Origin: Thuidium tamariscinum
Taxonomy: Eukaryota > Streptophyta > Bryopsida > Hypnales > Thuidiaceae
Direction of reading: 5' to 3'
Length of the DNA: 64,000 nucleotides
NCBI GenBank assembly: GCA_947034885.2
Contig: OX344755.2
Coordinates: 28,403,052 to 28,467,051 of the forward strand
Shown: positions 33,401 to 44,750 of the stretch, one piece after another
How the letters are laid out: each line of letters begins with the position of its first letter
Numbering within the stretch: position 1 is the first letter of the stretch
Made by a program: the position numbers and the translations under genes
Notes under the pieces: model-generated
What the model was told of the DNA's origin: nothing
What the model saw: only the letters and a program-made list of their open reading frames with translations
Database searches by the model: none

Positions 33401-34388
33401 TTTTCCTTTCATTTGCAATCTGATTTCCAGATTTCTACTTTCTAAGAGTTGGTCTGAATAAGTCTCGACTCTGGATTGGTATGCCGTGCAATGCTAGAAC
33501 CATTGGATAGTGCGAGGTAGCTGGGTTTGCAGGTGTTTGGATGAGGTGTCTCCCCCAGACTTTGTCTGAATCCGGTTCCGGGAAATTGAAGCGATTTGGT
33601 TGAGGCTACTGGTGTATTAGGATTGAAGTCTAGTTGCTGCAGTCACTTAGAGGCTTCTGTGTGGGAAAGCCGCTCTTAGATTGGGTGTGTTCTGCTAGGA
33701 GAGTGGACGCATGCCAATTGACGTGTTTGTTGAGGTCCTACTATAACCGGAAGTGAGGGATGTGCAGACAGTTAGGATCCCCTAGTTATCTGGCTCCTAG
33801 ATTAAGCCTTAGGAACTGAGTTTTGATGAGTGTGTCATTGTAGTAATGTGGAGTTTGTAGGGGTTTCCTGAGTGACCTTCTAGTTGGGATTGCAATCCGG
33901 ATTAGTTGTGAGGAGGAACTTGCAACCTATTTCTTTTATGTCTTTTGTTATTTTTCTCTTTTAGTGGAACTCCATTCACTATAATCCTGAGGAGGGTAGG
34001 ATTCAACGCATCCTTCCTAAATGCCAACCGCGGACCCCTCTAATATAGAGGCTAAACTTCATTGGTTACTTGAGTGATTGGATCCGGAAACCGGATCCGG
34101 AAGAGGTATAGAGTTTGGGCACTCCCCCCTGTTTGGAGGTTGTTGTGAGAGTGGTAAAGTATGTATGAATGGTGAGAAAGGCAATCTAAAGGAATGCGGA
34201 TGTTGTGAGGAAGTTTCCGGTTAGGAATCCGGTTACTGTTGTCTTGGGGTTGTTTTCCGCATCCTATTATTCCGGATATCTTGAGGAATCTACGTAAAAT
34301 CCTGTGGGAACGATACACGAGTCATTTGAACGGTGTTAACGCCAAATTAACACCTACAGACGGATTTGTGCTTCCTTGTGCTACGACA
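30466..34388 (+). mobile_element. 3.9-kb TG...CA element with 5-bp target duplication (solo long LTR or non-autonomous LTR element)
   Basis: The satellite is interrupted exactly between two copies of ACTTC (30461-30465 and 34389-34393). The insert begins TGTGGGAACC and ends GTGCTACGACA, so it has the TG...CA termini and 5-bp duplication typical of LTR retrotransposons. Its last ~90 bp (TGTGGGAACGATACACGAG...) resembles the end of a plant LTR. I found no second LTR copy inside, no primer-binding site and no reverse transcriptase. It may be a solo, very long LTR carrying an ORF, or a non-autonomous derivative. Confidence 0.75.
31155..33071 (+). CDS. Retrotransposon-associated ORF inside the TG...CA element
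   Basis: 638 residues from the ATG at 31155. The N-terminal ~260 residues are compact (NRWTAELWRKAYGFP, NTIFGALSGERKVSWGRVI, LSPFLFHLYHSLDLL) and recall the putative plant transposon protein domain found in ORFs of plant LTR elements (family recalled, not searched). The rest is Glu/Lys/Ser-rich with coiled-coil potential (about 325-380). The tail holds long acidic Ser/Glu runs and ends in a basic KKRMKK that could be a nuclear signal. No protease, reverse transcriptase, integrase or zinc knuckle is visible. Codon use is GC-richer than in the surroundings, as expected for an inserted element. It is intact, so the insertion is probably young. Confidence 0.7.
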   Translation: MGKSKEAEDPVFVNLKSITPGVPKDAKERAYLEEDLTQIGCLGLLQRPWNLKDEDMVREVMEDQSSEWNRIVRALPNRWTAELWRKAYGFPKEGEGGASRTDKFLKGKFSKPPHPKDGYTVAECASKRDRGVLEFLTPILYPKRPTRITTTIANTIFGALSGERKVSWGRVIRDHVEKLVSLAGKSKPTILSPFLFHLYHSLDLLRDREATLYKSASVMLKFDISPSPESESEEEREGKEGLKGPGSSEKERKQGKVPVSRKGKEPKVEEVKEDPVWPSDRKEDPLGIVITDLERIRKDQSGEREEVRKACRLMGNISPSVLCERIEELLKNQDVGKWESRIEELTTQVRNLQHQLERKSEESRRLSGESQATLIRIRDSIKIPGDALNKARLFDEEVHKAGPSVAPKMVKVLVEFGERMERTLFEIREALQEVGLYSDPETGKEASQGKESVIPIPEFKMASPLDSGKSKGKGSVEEKTPQAPKAASRLDLDVGEGATPGSQIRKQVQAEDQDQETPPSKVSEKSPKVPSTLKRKATTKRARESPIQLESDEDESPEQSEHEEEESDSESGSGSEPEPEPSDPAKITPPKSAGKGKNVATPSKGKAAASAKVSTSRKQPARKGAAKHADSPKKRMKK

Positions 34389-36759
34389 ACTTCACGTTCA
34401 TTTTCAATGATCTAAGCCATTTTCAAAAAAACACCCAGGAAATGGCTGGGTAGTACTTTTCTCCAAATCCAAGAAAAAATAGACAATTTGAAGTTGGGAA
34501 TGGAAATTTGTCGTAGAACATGAATGTTCTATGTCATTCTAACTTCCCCATATTTCTTTTGTCCACACTTTATGTTGATTTTCAAATTTTTTGGCCATTT
34601 GCATATAAACCCCAAAATATGACAAAGTAGTCTATTTCTTGAAATTTAACAAAAAATAGACAATTCAAAGTTTGGAATGGAAATTTTTCATAGAATATGA
34701 AAGCTCAATGACATTCCAAGTTCCCCATAGCTTTTTTTGTCATCACTTCACGTTCATTTTCAATTCTTTAAGCCATTTTCAAAAAAGCCCAGGAAATGGC
34801 CGAGTACTCCTTTTCTCCAAAGCCAACAAAAGGTAGAGAATTTGAAATTTGGAATGGAAATTTCTCATAGAACATGAAAGCTCCATGACATTCCAAGTTC
34901 CCCATATTTTTTTTTGTCATCACTTCACGTTCATTTTCAATGATCTAAGCCATTTTCAAAAAAACACCCAGGAAATGGCTGGGTAGTTCTTTTCTCCAAA
35001 TCCAACAAAAGCTAGAGAATTTGAAGTTGGGAATGGAAATTTGTTATAGAACATGAATGTTCTATGTCATTCTAACTTCCCCATATTTTTTTTGTCCACA
35101 CTTTACGTTGATTTTCAATTTTTTTGGCCATTTGCATATAAACCCCAAAAATGACAAAGTAGTCTAGTATTTCTTGAAATTTAACAAAAAATAGAGAATT
35201 TCATCCTAAGAATGAAAGTTTTTCATAGAATATGAAAGCTCAATGACATTCTAAGTTCCCCATATTTTTTTGGTCATAACTTCACGTTCATTTCTAATTC
35301 TTTAAGCCGTTTTAAAAAAACAGAAAATGGCCGAGTAGTTTTTTTTCCCCAATCTAAGAGGACGTGGACAATTTGAAGTTAGGAAAGGAAAATTTATCAT
35401 AGAAAATGAATGTTCTATGACATTCAAACTTCCCCATATTTTTCTTATGTACCCTTTACGTTGATTTCTAATTCTTTTGGAAATTTAGAGAAAAACCCAA
35501 GAAATGGCAGAGTAGTCTATTTTTTGAGATTCAACATAAGATAGTCAATTTTAAGTTTGGCATGGGAATTTGTCATAGAACATGAATGCTCTATGACATT
35601 CAAAATTCCGCATATCTTTTTTTGTCATAACTTCACGATTATTTCCAGTTCTTCAAGCCATTTTATAAAAAAACCAGAAAATGACCGGGTAGTTCTTTTC
35701 TCCAAATCCAACAAAAGGTAGAGAATTTGAAGTTTGAAATGGAAATTTGTCATAGAACATTCATGTTCTATAACATTCCAACTTCTGCATATTTTTTTTT
35801 TGTCCCCCTTTACGTAGATTTCCAACTCTTTAGACCATATAGGAAAAATCCAAGAAATAGACGGGTAGTCCATTTTTTGAAATTCAACAAAAGGTAGACA
35901 ATTTGAAGTTTGGAATGGGAATTTGTTATAGAACATGAATGTTCTATGACTTTCGAGCTTCCCCATTTTTTTTTCCGTCCCCCCTTCACGTTGATTTTGA
36001 ACTCTTTAAGGCACGTTAAAAAAACAACCCAGAAAATGGCAATGTAGTTTTCTTTTGGCAATCCAAAAAAAAGATAGACAATTTCATGTTAGGAATGGAA
36101 ATTGATCATAGAACATTTATTTTATATGACATTCCAACTTCCCCATATTCTTTTTGTGAGCTCTGCACGTTGATTTTGAACTTTTTAAGCCATTTTAAAA
36201 AAAAACCCAAAAAATTGTAAGGTAGTTTTTTTTTTCCAAATCCAACAAATGGTTTAGGGTTTAGAATTTAAAATGAAAATTTGTCATAGAATGAATGTTC
36301 TATAATATTTCAAGTTCCCCATATTTTTTTTGTCCCCCTTTCATATTGATTTTCAAGTGTTTAAGCCATTTTAGAGGAAAACCCAAAAAAGGGCTGGGTA
36401 GTTGTTTTTTCAAAATCCAACAAAAGGTAGACAATTTTAAGTTAGGAATGAAAATTTGTCATAGAATATGAATGCTCTATGAAATTTCACCTTCTTCATA
36501 ATTTTTTTATTCTCCATTCATATTGATTTCCAATTCTATAGGCCATTTGGAAATTAACGCAAGAAATGGCAAGGTGTTCTATTTTTCGAAATTCAACAAA
36601 AAGTAGACTATGTTAAGTTTCAATGGGAATTTGTCATAGACTGTGAATGTTGTATGACATTCTAACTTCTCCATATTTTTATGGATCTATCCTTCACGTT
36701 GATTTTCAATTTAATAGGCCATCATAAAGAAAATGCACGAAATTGCAGAGGTTCATGAG

Positions 36760-38600
36760 GGATGAATGATTTCATTAGAAAATAGGATTCTCTATACTTT
36801 ATTTTATTGCAAAGCACTCAAATAACTTGTACCTTAGGTTATGAAGTTCCTCAATCTTTAATGGTACATGATGGAAAATAATAACCATTTTCTTCTAATA
36901 ATTACTTCAAGGAACCCTACTTTAACAGGTATTTCGTTAAAATGATGGTATTGCTACACCACTTTTCCATTCAATTTCTAGGATTGATATAGATTTGAGA
37001 CTTCAAATTCTAGAAATCAAGAAGAGGTGTACAATGAAGACCACATGGTCTAAACCTTGAAATTGCCAAGTTTGTGGCATACCGCCATTTTAACTAAATA
37101 GCCGTTGTTTTTTATTCCCATGAATTGATTGACAATTTCAATGAAGTATTTTGAAGTACATTTTGGGTTACTTATTACAACGCCTACTTGATGCATTCAG
37201 TAACAGTTTTGTGTCTTCTGTGTCGATCAAATTAAAAAAAGGTTATTTGATTTTCAAATGGGTTTTAAGTAAAAAAATTTACATTACCCTCCCGCATTCC
37301 CGTTTTTTTGTAATTTTTAGAACCCAATTGCTTTGACAATCAATTTAGGACAATTCATCTCATATCCCATATTTTGTATTTGTATCACGTATTTGTAATC
37401 TATATAATTCCATATTTATATTTGTATATCCATATTAGCATTTAATTTTATCTATTCGAATTATCTTACACGTTTATATGAGGTACAATACTTGTACAAT
37501 CAATTTCTAGTTTCATGTTTGGAATACAAAGTTTTACATGCTTATCCTTTCGCGTTTGAATTTTTTTGTAATTTTCAGAATCTAATTAATTTAAAAACGA
37601 ATTTAGAAAAATAAAATTTCATATTCCATATTCTGTATTTGTATCACGTATTTGTAATCCATATCTCATATTTATATTTGTATATCTATAATAGCATTTA
37701 AATTTATCTATTCAAATTATTTTATACATGTATATGAGGTATGATATTTGTTGTTGTTTTTGTATTTGAACAACTTAAATCATATTTGGTGATGGTCAAT
37801 GGCTTTTCATTTTTCATGAGATGAATGAGGCATTTTGAGAAGCACAATTTCATTCGTATAGTCGTAGGTGGTCTTAGTTGGATAAATCGTGTTTTACTAA
37901 GGATTTAAAGGGATTAATTTTGAGGTTCATATATGTGATAGTTATTTGTGTTTGCTTTGACACTTCTTCGCTAATTTGATGTCTTTGATTACGAAAATCA
38001 ATTCAAAATTTGAAAGATAAAAAAAATAAAAAGAATAAAACTTTCAATGTTCTCCCTTGTGATAAATCTAGTATGTGGGCCCACCTTTGAATGTAAGATT
38101 TGACACTACACTTTTGCAAGGGAAGGAACTACAAAAAAAAAAGCGCTGTGGCTTCCAATTGTTCGATAGGAATTAAAAGCTGAAAGAAATCAACGGCCTC
38201 CAATTTTTTAGAGAGAGGGGGGGGTTAACCCTTAAAGGACGAGGCGGACGTCCTGCGTACGATGGATGACAGAAGAGCTCCTTCCTGTACAGAAAAAAGT
38301 CTTTTTTTCATGGGTTTAGGGGTAAGTGACTATTGAATGTAGTTGCTTCATGTTAGCCACAAAATAGTTTCATTCAATTCATTCTTATTTTTAGGCATTT
38401 TTATTTGTGACAAGATGTCCATGGAATTGTCATACACGGTTTTAGAATCCATACTGTTCACCTTACAATTTCACAGAGGGCAGCATGCACTGTTAAGTCT
38501 CGACCCACATGAATAGTGTCCCGGTCTGCGATGACGAAACATTGTTCCCAGCCCATATTGTCACACGGTGATCCATTCGGCATTTGAGGGTTAGTACACG
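36760..38600. other. Gene-free AT-rich DNA
   Basis: No supported gene. It contains the 258-bp duplication at 37250-37745 and a G-rich tract near 38215-38225. Confidence 0.45.
37250..37745 (+). repeat. ~258-bp tandem duplication
   Basis: GTATTTGTATCACGTATTTG occurs at 37376 and 37634, in copies that also share a TTTTTTTGTAATTTT segment before it and a TATATGAGGTA segment after it. The two copies have diverged. Confidence 0.8.
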
Positions 38601-38639
38601 GAGATTGAGCTTGGGTATTGGCAAGTCAATAGCGGGTAT

Positions 38640-38775
38640 CGTAAGGTGGGGAGGGTACCGTGAGGTGGGGCGGGTACCGAGAGGTGGGTGCGGGTACCGA
38701 GAGGTGGGGCGGGCATCGTGAGGTGCAGGCGGGCATCGGGAGGTGGAGGCGGGTCTCGGGAGGCGGAGGCGTGTC
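38640..38775 (+). promoter_or_regulatory. Class C GC-rich array upstream of the multi-exon gene
   Basis: About seven units of roughly 17-18 bp of the form GAGGTGGGGCGGGTACCG with RGAGGTGGAGGCGGGTCTC variants. It differs in sequence from arrays A and B but sits similarly, at the 5' side of a gene. No clear TATA box was seen. Confidence 0.5.
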
Positions 38776-38779
38776 TTGG

Positions 38780-40560
38780 AGGGCGCTCCTTCGTGTTTCC
38801 CATTTGCAACCCTAAATGCAGGTGGGAGTAGCGCGTTCGAGGTTGTTTGCTATTTGCGCGTTCGAGTAGCATGTTGTGGGATTTGTAGTTTGCTCTCCGC
38901 GCCTTGGGATTTGTGCTTCAAATTGTTGGGTTTGTGTGTTTTGCATTCGCTCTTGAATTTCTGAGTCGGGGAGTGAAGGAGGCTCCAATCTGTGCGGAGC
39001 GTCGACGTCGCAGCCTCCGTGGTCGCTGCCTCCATTGCCGCTGAAGCTAGAGGTATGTGATCTCTCCCATCTTTCCAAACTCTGAGTTTTGAAGTTTTTT
39101 GTTTTGATGCGTTTTGATTAATGTGTAGCAATTACGGTTGGTGTGGGTTTAGGGTTTGGGATTGCTCAGATCGGGCTGTTGGGTTTTCGTAGCTGTTAGA
39201 TCTCACAGATACCACATTCAACTAAAGAAAACTAGCGGCTTTCTAATTAGTTTGCTTTGTGTAATGTGGGAGAGAACCTACAACCGGAGCAAGTACTTCT
39301 GCGTTTGCAAAGAGTTTCGCGCATGGAACGATCGGTCTTCTGGCAGGATCGGTAGCTTAGCTTGAATTTGGTTTCAAATTTTGCAAGCATGCATTGCATC
39401 CAGTTTTGACTGGAATTCTCGTTTGAAAGGTTTCTTAATTAGTTGTGTACTAGTGTTAGTTAGTTAGTAGAGCCAAAGTTTTGAGCGGTGGAGGACTTGA
39501 GGTTTTTGTTAGTTTGTAGTTACATTCATTCTGTACTACTGAGTGGCTTGTGTTCGTGTGGGTTTAGGGTTTTGTGATGCAAGTCTTGGTTTCTGATTCT
39601 GTGTGTTGAGGTTGGTATTTTTAGTTAATATTGCTGGATTCATAGGAATTGGAATTAGCGGCTTTCTATTTGATTGTACCCTAAATGGAATTAATTCTTC
39701 TTTGTTTCTTAGCTAAGTTAACCATGATAGCTTTGGTTGTGCTTGTATTTAGGTCTAAGAGCTGAAGCTTGCGAGGATCGGGAGATTGTTATTGTCTTCT
39801 GCTGAGAGAGCAACCAAACATACAGGTGAGGACACTTTCAGTGCATAATGTGGAATGCAATTGAGCAGTTGATTCAGAATCCAATTTTAGGGTTTGTGAT
39901 GGCTCTGAATTCAGATCTAGATTGAAGCATGATGATGTGGTTTACTGTTGTGTTTGTGACGGTGTGTAGAAGTTGATTGGATTCTGATAGTATCGGTAAG
40001 GTGACTGCATTTAGCATAGCATTCCTTGCTTGTTTCTGCGACCATTCACTTCTGTAATTTGAGCAGCCGAGAATTCAGTCATAGCAGTTTAGCTCGATGT
40101 CACTTTAGGTCGATTATCGTCGAAAAGCAAAGTCTGGAAATGTAGAAGTGCAATAGGTTGTTTAGGTCGGGTCGACCTAATCAGACGAATACGCAAGAAA
40201 TTACAAATAATTTATTCAATGACCCAACGAATAATAATCAGAGAAGGTCCATTTAGGTCGATTCGACCTAAATGATTCATTATTGCATATATCAGAGAAG
40301 CTAATTCCAAATACTAGAATAATACTGGGTACTTCTTAGAGAATGTTGAAAAATACACTCGCTACTAAGCTCCTTCAAAATCCTTATCCTAAAGCAGTTA
40401 AAACCAGTTAGGTCGACTCGACCTAAACAGGGTTCATATAATATTAACTAATCCCTTTTAGGGATTCAAAGCACGTGCACAAAATAATTACATACATTCT
40501 ACTGAATTAGGTCGAGTCGACCTAACTAGACAACTCACTTCCATTGTCTTCTTTTTGCAG
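38780..40560 (+). other. Probable 5' leader with introns for the 40.5-46 kb gene
   Basis: The region is GC-richer than its surroundings and has plausible splice signals: a donor in GCTAGAGGTATGTG near 39051 and an acceptor TTCTTTTTGCAG at about 40560, directly before cATGGAAGAG. No long reading frame is present. Five of the palindromic TCGA motifs (one a half site) lie at 40104-40525. The exact exon structure cannot be set without transcripts. Confidence 0.4.
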
Positions 40561-43500
40561 CATGGAAGAGTACGTTCCAAAACTTGAACAATTCTTCAAG
40601 AGAGTGGACCTTATCAGAGATGATGAAGACGGTGACGACTTCAACAACGAAGGCGAGTATTGGGAACTCATCGACCCAAGCGTCGTTGAATGCTGGAGTT
40701 TGAAAATGATCCCCATGACGCACATGTACTGTTTCTGCAGAAAGTACAAGGACTAGAATATTTTCCATCCGGTATCATACGAGGAGAAAATTAAAATGAT
40801 TTCACCGGATATTGGCACCATGATTAAAATTCATTGTGTTACAGCAATCATCGGCAAGAAAGCCGAAGATCAGTACCATTTCACTCTCGTGATTGACTCC
40901 CTCAAGATCCCATTCTACATAACCCATTTCATTGATAGTTTGGAGGATACGGAGTACATCGATGAGATTCCAGAGCTGGAGAAGAAGGTAGACAGCGGCT
41001 ACTGGAGGACCAAGAAAGGATCGCAAGTATCAGGGAAGAATTTGTGTGACAGGCTGTGGCAACTGTTTGTAGACTTCGCTGTCCTAAAAGGGAAACTGGA
41101 CCTAAAGAAAACACAGAATGCTGCACGGTCAGTGTCCCACGATCCCCCAAGCCAAGTTGAAGGCCAGAGTTCGCAGGGGACTCCCGGGATCCAGCAGAGT
41201 CGAGGGACCACAAGGTCGAAGCCGGCGGGAACACCACCTACAGCAGCACGAAGGAGCAATCTTGCCTCCTCTTCAGCGAAAGATACTCCTGAGAAAGGGG
41301 AGGCTACTTCCAAAAAGGTAGACCTCAGTTTTGCGTCGGCTGTAACTCAGGTCCCAGCCGCACATGATCCCAAGAAGAAAGTTGACTATCAATAGTCAAC
41401 CGAGGCCTACAAGAATTACTGGGCAAATTGCAGCGACGCATATGTCTTCGACATCGAGGTGAAGAAGAAAATTTCCATTGACAAGCTCATTTCCGCGCCG
41501 GCTGATGTAAATATTCGCAGCCACGAGGAGAGGCTCGTTGAGGACATGTTTCACTTCCTCATGCACATGCCGGACAAGAGTGCGAAGCAGACTCTTTGCG
41601 TGATGCCCAAAGGTGAGGCAACTATGCCTACAGAGGAAGACTGGGAACGACTTAGCCGAGGTCAATTCTACATTGTGAATGGTCAGTACAGTGTTTCGGC
41701 TAGCAAACTGATGGTAGAGAGACAGGTTGATGAGAGCATCCTCAAGCATTTCCGCGAGTGGGATTGCTACATTGTATGGTCCAAAAAAAATGAAATTCTC
41801 AGGACCATTTCGGCGTACTACAACCGTGTGAATCATTTCGTTGCACTCAAACCTTCTTGGTCAACAAATATTTTGGGTGCCAGAACTTGCTGGGTGAATA
41901 TGGGGAGCCCAAAAAACCCCAAGGATGCTGCTCCAGTGGGGACATTGTCCATTGCCAGGCGCAATGTTGAGACCAAGAAGAATGCGAAGAAATTCAAGGT
42001 AAATCCATTTAGATCGTATCGACCTAAATTGACTCTGTTATCATTTTCACTGTAATACCTAAACATGTCTGTTTAGGTTGGTTCGACCTAAATGTTCTCA
42101 TACTCATAGAACTTGCAACCATTTTGTGCAGGAATTTACCAAGGCGATGAACATCCGTTTCGCGATGCTTGACGTCGTCAAATCTCAGAAATCGTCACGG
42201 GGAAAAAGTGGTGAAGAGAACCTCAAAATCACGAACGAGTTAGAAATCATCACAGCCCCCGACGATGTCTTCAAACTTTGGAGTGAGGTGATTTCCAGCG
42301 CGGCGCACGGGGAGCTCTTAGACCCCGACACTCTAATGAAGTTCAACGAAAAAACGGGGTGGAAGTCCGAGAGTGGGAACCTCACTCATGAGTTTTTTAA
42401 GTGGCTAGGAAATCTCTCCTACGACGACTTAAAAAAGCTCGCCCAGCACATTCTGCACATCAACCCCAAGAGGCAGAATAAATTATACCCGAAGGTCACT
42501 GTAAAGATGATCTCGTCGGTACTGGAGAACTGCTATACAGCGAAAGACTAGGTCGAGCGTCGGAAGAAGAAGTACCTGGTGAAGAGGGAGTTGCACATCA
42601 TCGACCCTTCACTTGGTCTGCTCAACGCGTTCAATGAGTTGAATCCCTTGAAATGGAGGGAATTCAAGAGCAGCCGAAGCATTACCAGCGCGACCATGGC
42701 TGTTTTGCTCGAGCAGCCAGGTGATGATTTCTGGAAGGACGCGAAGCAGACGAAGGCGAAGAACAAAACTGCAGCGGACTTGTCACCCTATGCAGCAGAG
42801 TTCTTCAGGGTCTTTCTGGAGCGGAGGAGCAATTTTGTAAAGCCTCAGTCAACCGCGCACTACAGAGCGTATAGCACTTCTGAGGACAAGCACTATGACT
42901 GGCCCGTCGGAGTATGGCGTCCAAATACTCTTGAAGACATGAAGTTTGGGATTATAGACTTCCGTTATACTCCGGTAGTCTTGAACAAGGGCAAGTGCAC
43001 GCCGCTAGATCCATACTTTGCCTCTGTAATGAAGTCGTTTCAGGCGATGAAGAAACCAAGTTTGGAGGACATTCCAAGTTGGCTCTTCATTTGTGGTGAT
43101 TTCATCGAGCAGACGCAAGTCGTCAGCTTCATTACTCAGAACGCCACTCTGAAGGAGTACTACAAACAGTACTCAGATTACTATCCTGCGAAAAACGAGA
43201 GGATGGGAGACTATTCTGCGAGCAACAGCAAAGCTCTTGAGAAAGTCTACCTCACGTTTCTACAGGATAAAACAAGGATTGACTGGATGTTGCCTCGGCC
43301 TGCGTACCGGGCCCCTGATACGGACGTCTTCAACAAGCCGAGACTGTACAACGAGACGTCGTACCGGATTCATAACATGGAGCTGTGAATGGAATTTTAC
43401 CTCGAAATAGCGAGGAAATTTGCCTTAGGGTCAAGGCATGTTTTGACACTGTTTGCCGGCTCAAAGCTGACATGTGCCCTCATGGTAAGAACTATTTAGG

Positions 43501-44750
43501 TTGAGTCGACCTCATGTGATTGGATACCACTTGTGACTGTCAGTGTGCTCAACTTAGGTCGAGTCGACCTAAGATGTCTCACAGTTTTTACAGCTCTACT
43601 TTCCTTGAGTTCTTATCTTGTGATTTTCTAATTTTATTTGTTCGAGTGTCATCTTGCAGATGACAAACCACAATGTCTTCGCCGTTGGCGCGTCTGAGGA
43701 GTTAGAGGACTGGACTAACGTTGTCGAGCTTGGAAAATCACTTGACATGAATGACTTCCTCTTGAAAGGATATCCAGTGGACGAGGAATTCCATCCGCGC
43801 AAGCCTTTGGAAGGATCAACGCCCTCATCCTCCAGGCGGAAGAAGTACGCCTGGGACCTGCCGAAGACACCTTCGTCGAGGTCCAAGAAAGCAGTGACAG
43901 AGGTGCAGGACTTGTCCAGTGACGATGAAAGCTCGGAGGAAGAGTCATGTGGAATTGACCCAACTCCGTTGAACGAAGAACACTGCACACATCCGGTGAA
44001 CCTCTCGCAGAGTGTCAGGGGTTCATCTGCTTCTTCAGGGCAACCTGTGGAAACGCCCGTTGCTGCAACACCGGTTCCTAGGGCAGCCCAGAAGAAGAGA
44101 AGACGGGACGACGACGATGAGGATGAGGAGGATCTCCAGACCCAAATGCTGAGGATCAAGGAGAGCAGGAAGAAGGATCGAGCTCAAAATCTAGCGTTGC
44201 ATGTGCAAACTAGCGAGCAGCTCGACGAGATCAAGAGCTTCATGATTAACAGCGACGCACAAAATAAGGTCTTCCAACAATCGGTCATAAACCACCTGAC
44301 AGGTGTTCGGCCTATATCTTGGACTTTCCCCGCTGCAGGTACTGGTAGCCCAGTGACTATTCAAGGTTCAGGATTCGGGTCAATGAGTGATCTTGGGTTT
44401 AGTCTTCCAGGCGTAGAGCCTTCCAATCTGGCATTGCAGGGTCTTCTCTGTACACCGACAGTTTCTGCGGGGCCTGCTGCGGAGGCTCCGCCCCTTCCGT
44501 CGTCAGATCCAACACCGAACCCTCCTCCACCGCTTTCCGCAGTTGAATCGGAGGCAGTACGAATGGACATCGAGCCAGCATCAACACAACCACCAGCCTC
44601 CCCAGAGGTTATTGAAGGCGAAATGGTTGATGTAGTCGCTCCAGAGTTAGTGGACGAGCAACCTTCCTCGGATCCCACGGATGCGTCCGCAGGTGCCTCC
44701 AGCTGACACTCTCATGTGCTTCTTGGCGTCTTAGGTCGACTCGACCTAAG
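40104..44750. repeat. Recurrent intronic palindrome TTAGGTCGA-N-TCGACCTAA
   Basis: Full or near-full copies at 40161-40180, 40251-40273 (perfect over 23 bp), 40408-40426, 40507-40525, 42008-42028, 42072-42092, 43495-43514, 43553-43573 (perfect over 21 bp) and 44730-44750 (perfect over 21 bp), plus a half site near 40104. The central base varies. All lie in the leader or introns of a single gene and none in its exons. It could be a binding site for a dimeric protein, a splicing or RNA structure element, or a very short mobile palindrome. Confidence 0.85.

Larger units (their letters stand above)
29480..36760 (+). repeat. ~177-bp satellite array, interrupted by an insertion
   Basis: A segment TAGACAATTTGAAGTTxGGAATGG recurs near 29663, 29841, 30020, 30196 and 30373, then after the insertion near 34480, 34657, 34834, 35012, 35192, 35367, 35542, 35719, 35895, 36075, 36255, 36429 and 36604. 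Spacing is 174-180 bp. Each unit also carries CATAGAACATGAATGTTCTATGACATT (in variants) and CTTCCCCATAT. Two unit types differ in the segment just before the anchor. In 29841-35192 they alternate as a three-unit higher-order repeat of about 532 bp. A 170-180 bp period is common for plant centromeric or pericentromeric satellites. Confidence 0.88.

Noticed and set aside
29480-36760. CRISPR-like regular repeats
   Set aside because: Units are about 177 bp head to tail without unique spacers, in plant-type DNA. This is a satellite, not a CRISPR array.
38591-38872. Pro/His-rich minus-strand frame
   Set aside because: Produced by the class C array.
43596-44159. 187-residue minus-strand Ser-rich frame
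   Set aside because: It is antisense to exon 3 of the spliced gene, and its Ser runs mirror the Asp/Glu-rich coding on the plus strand.
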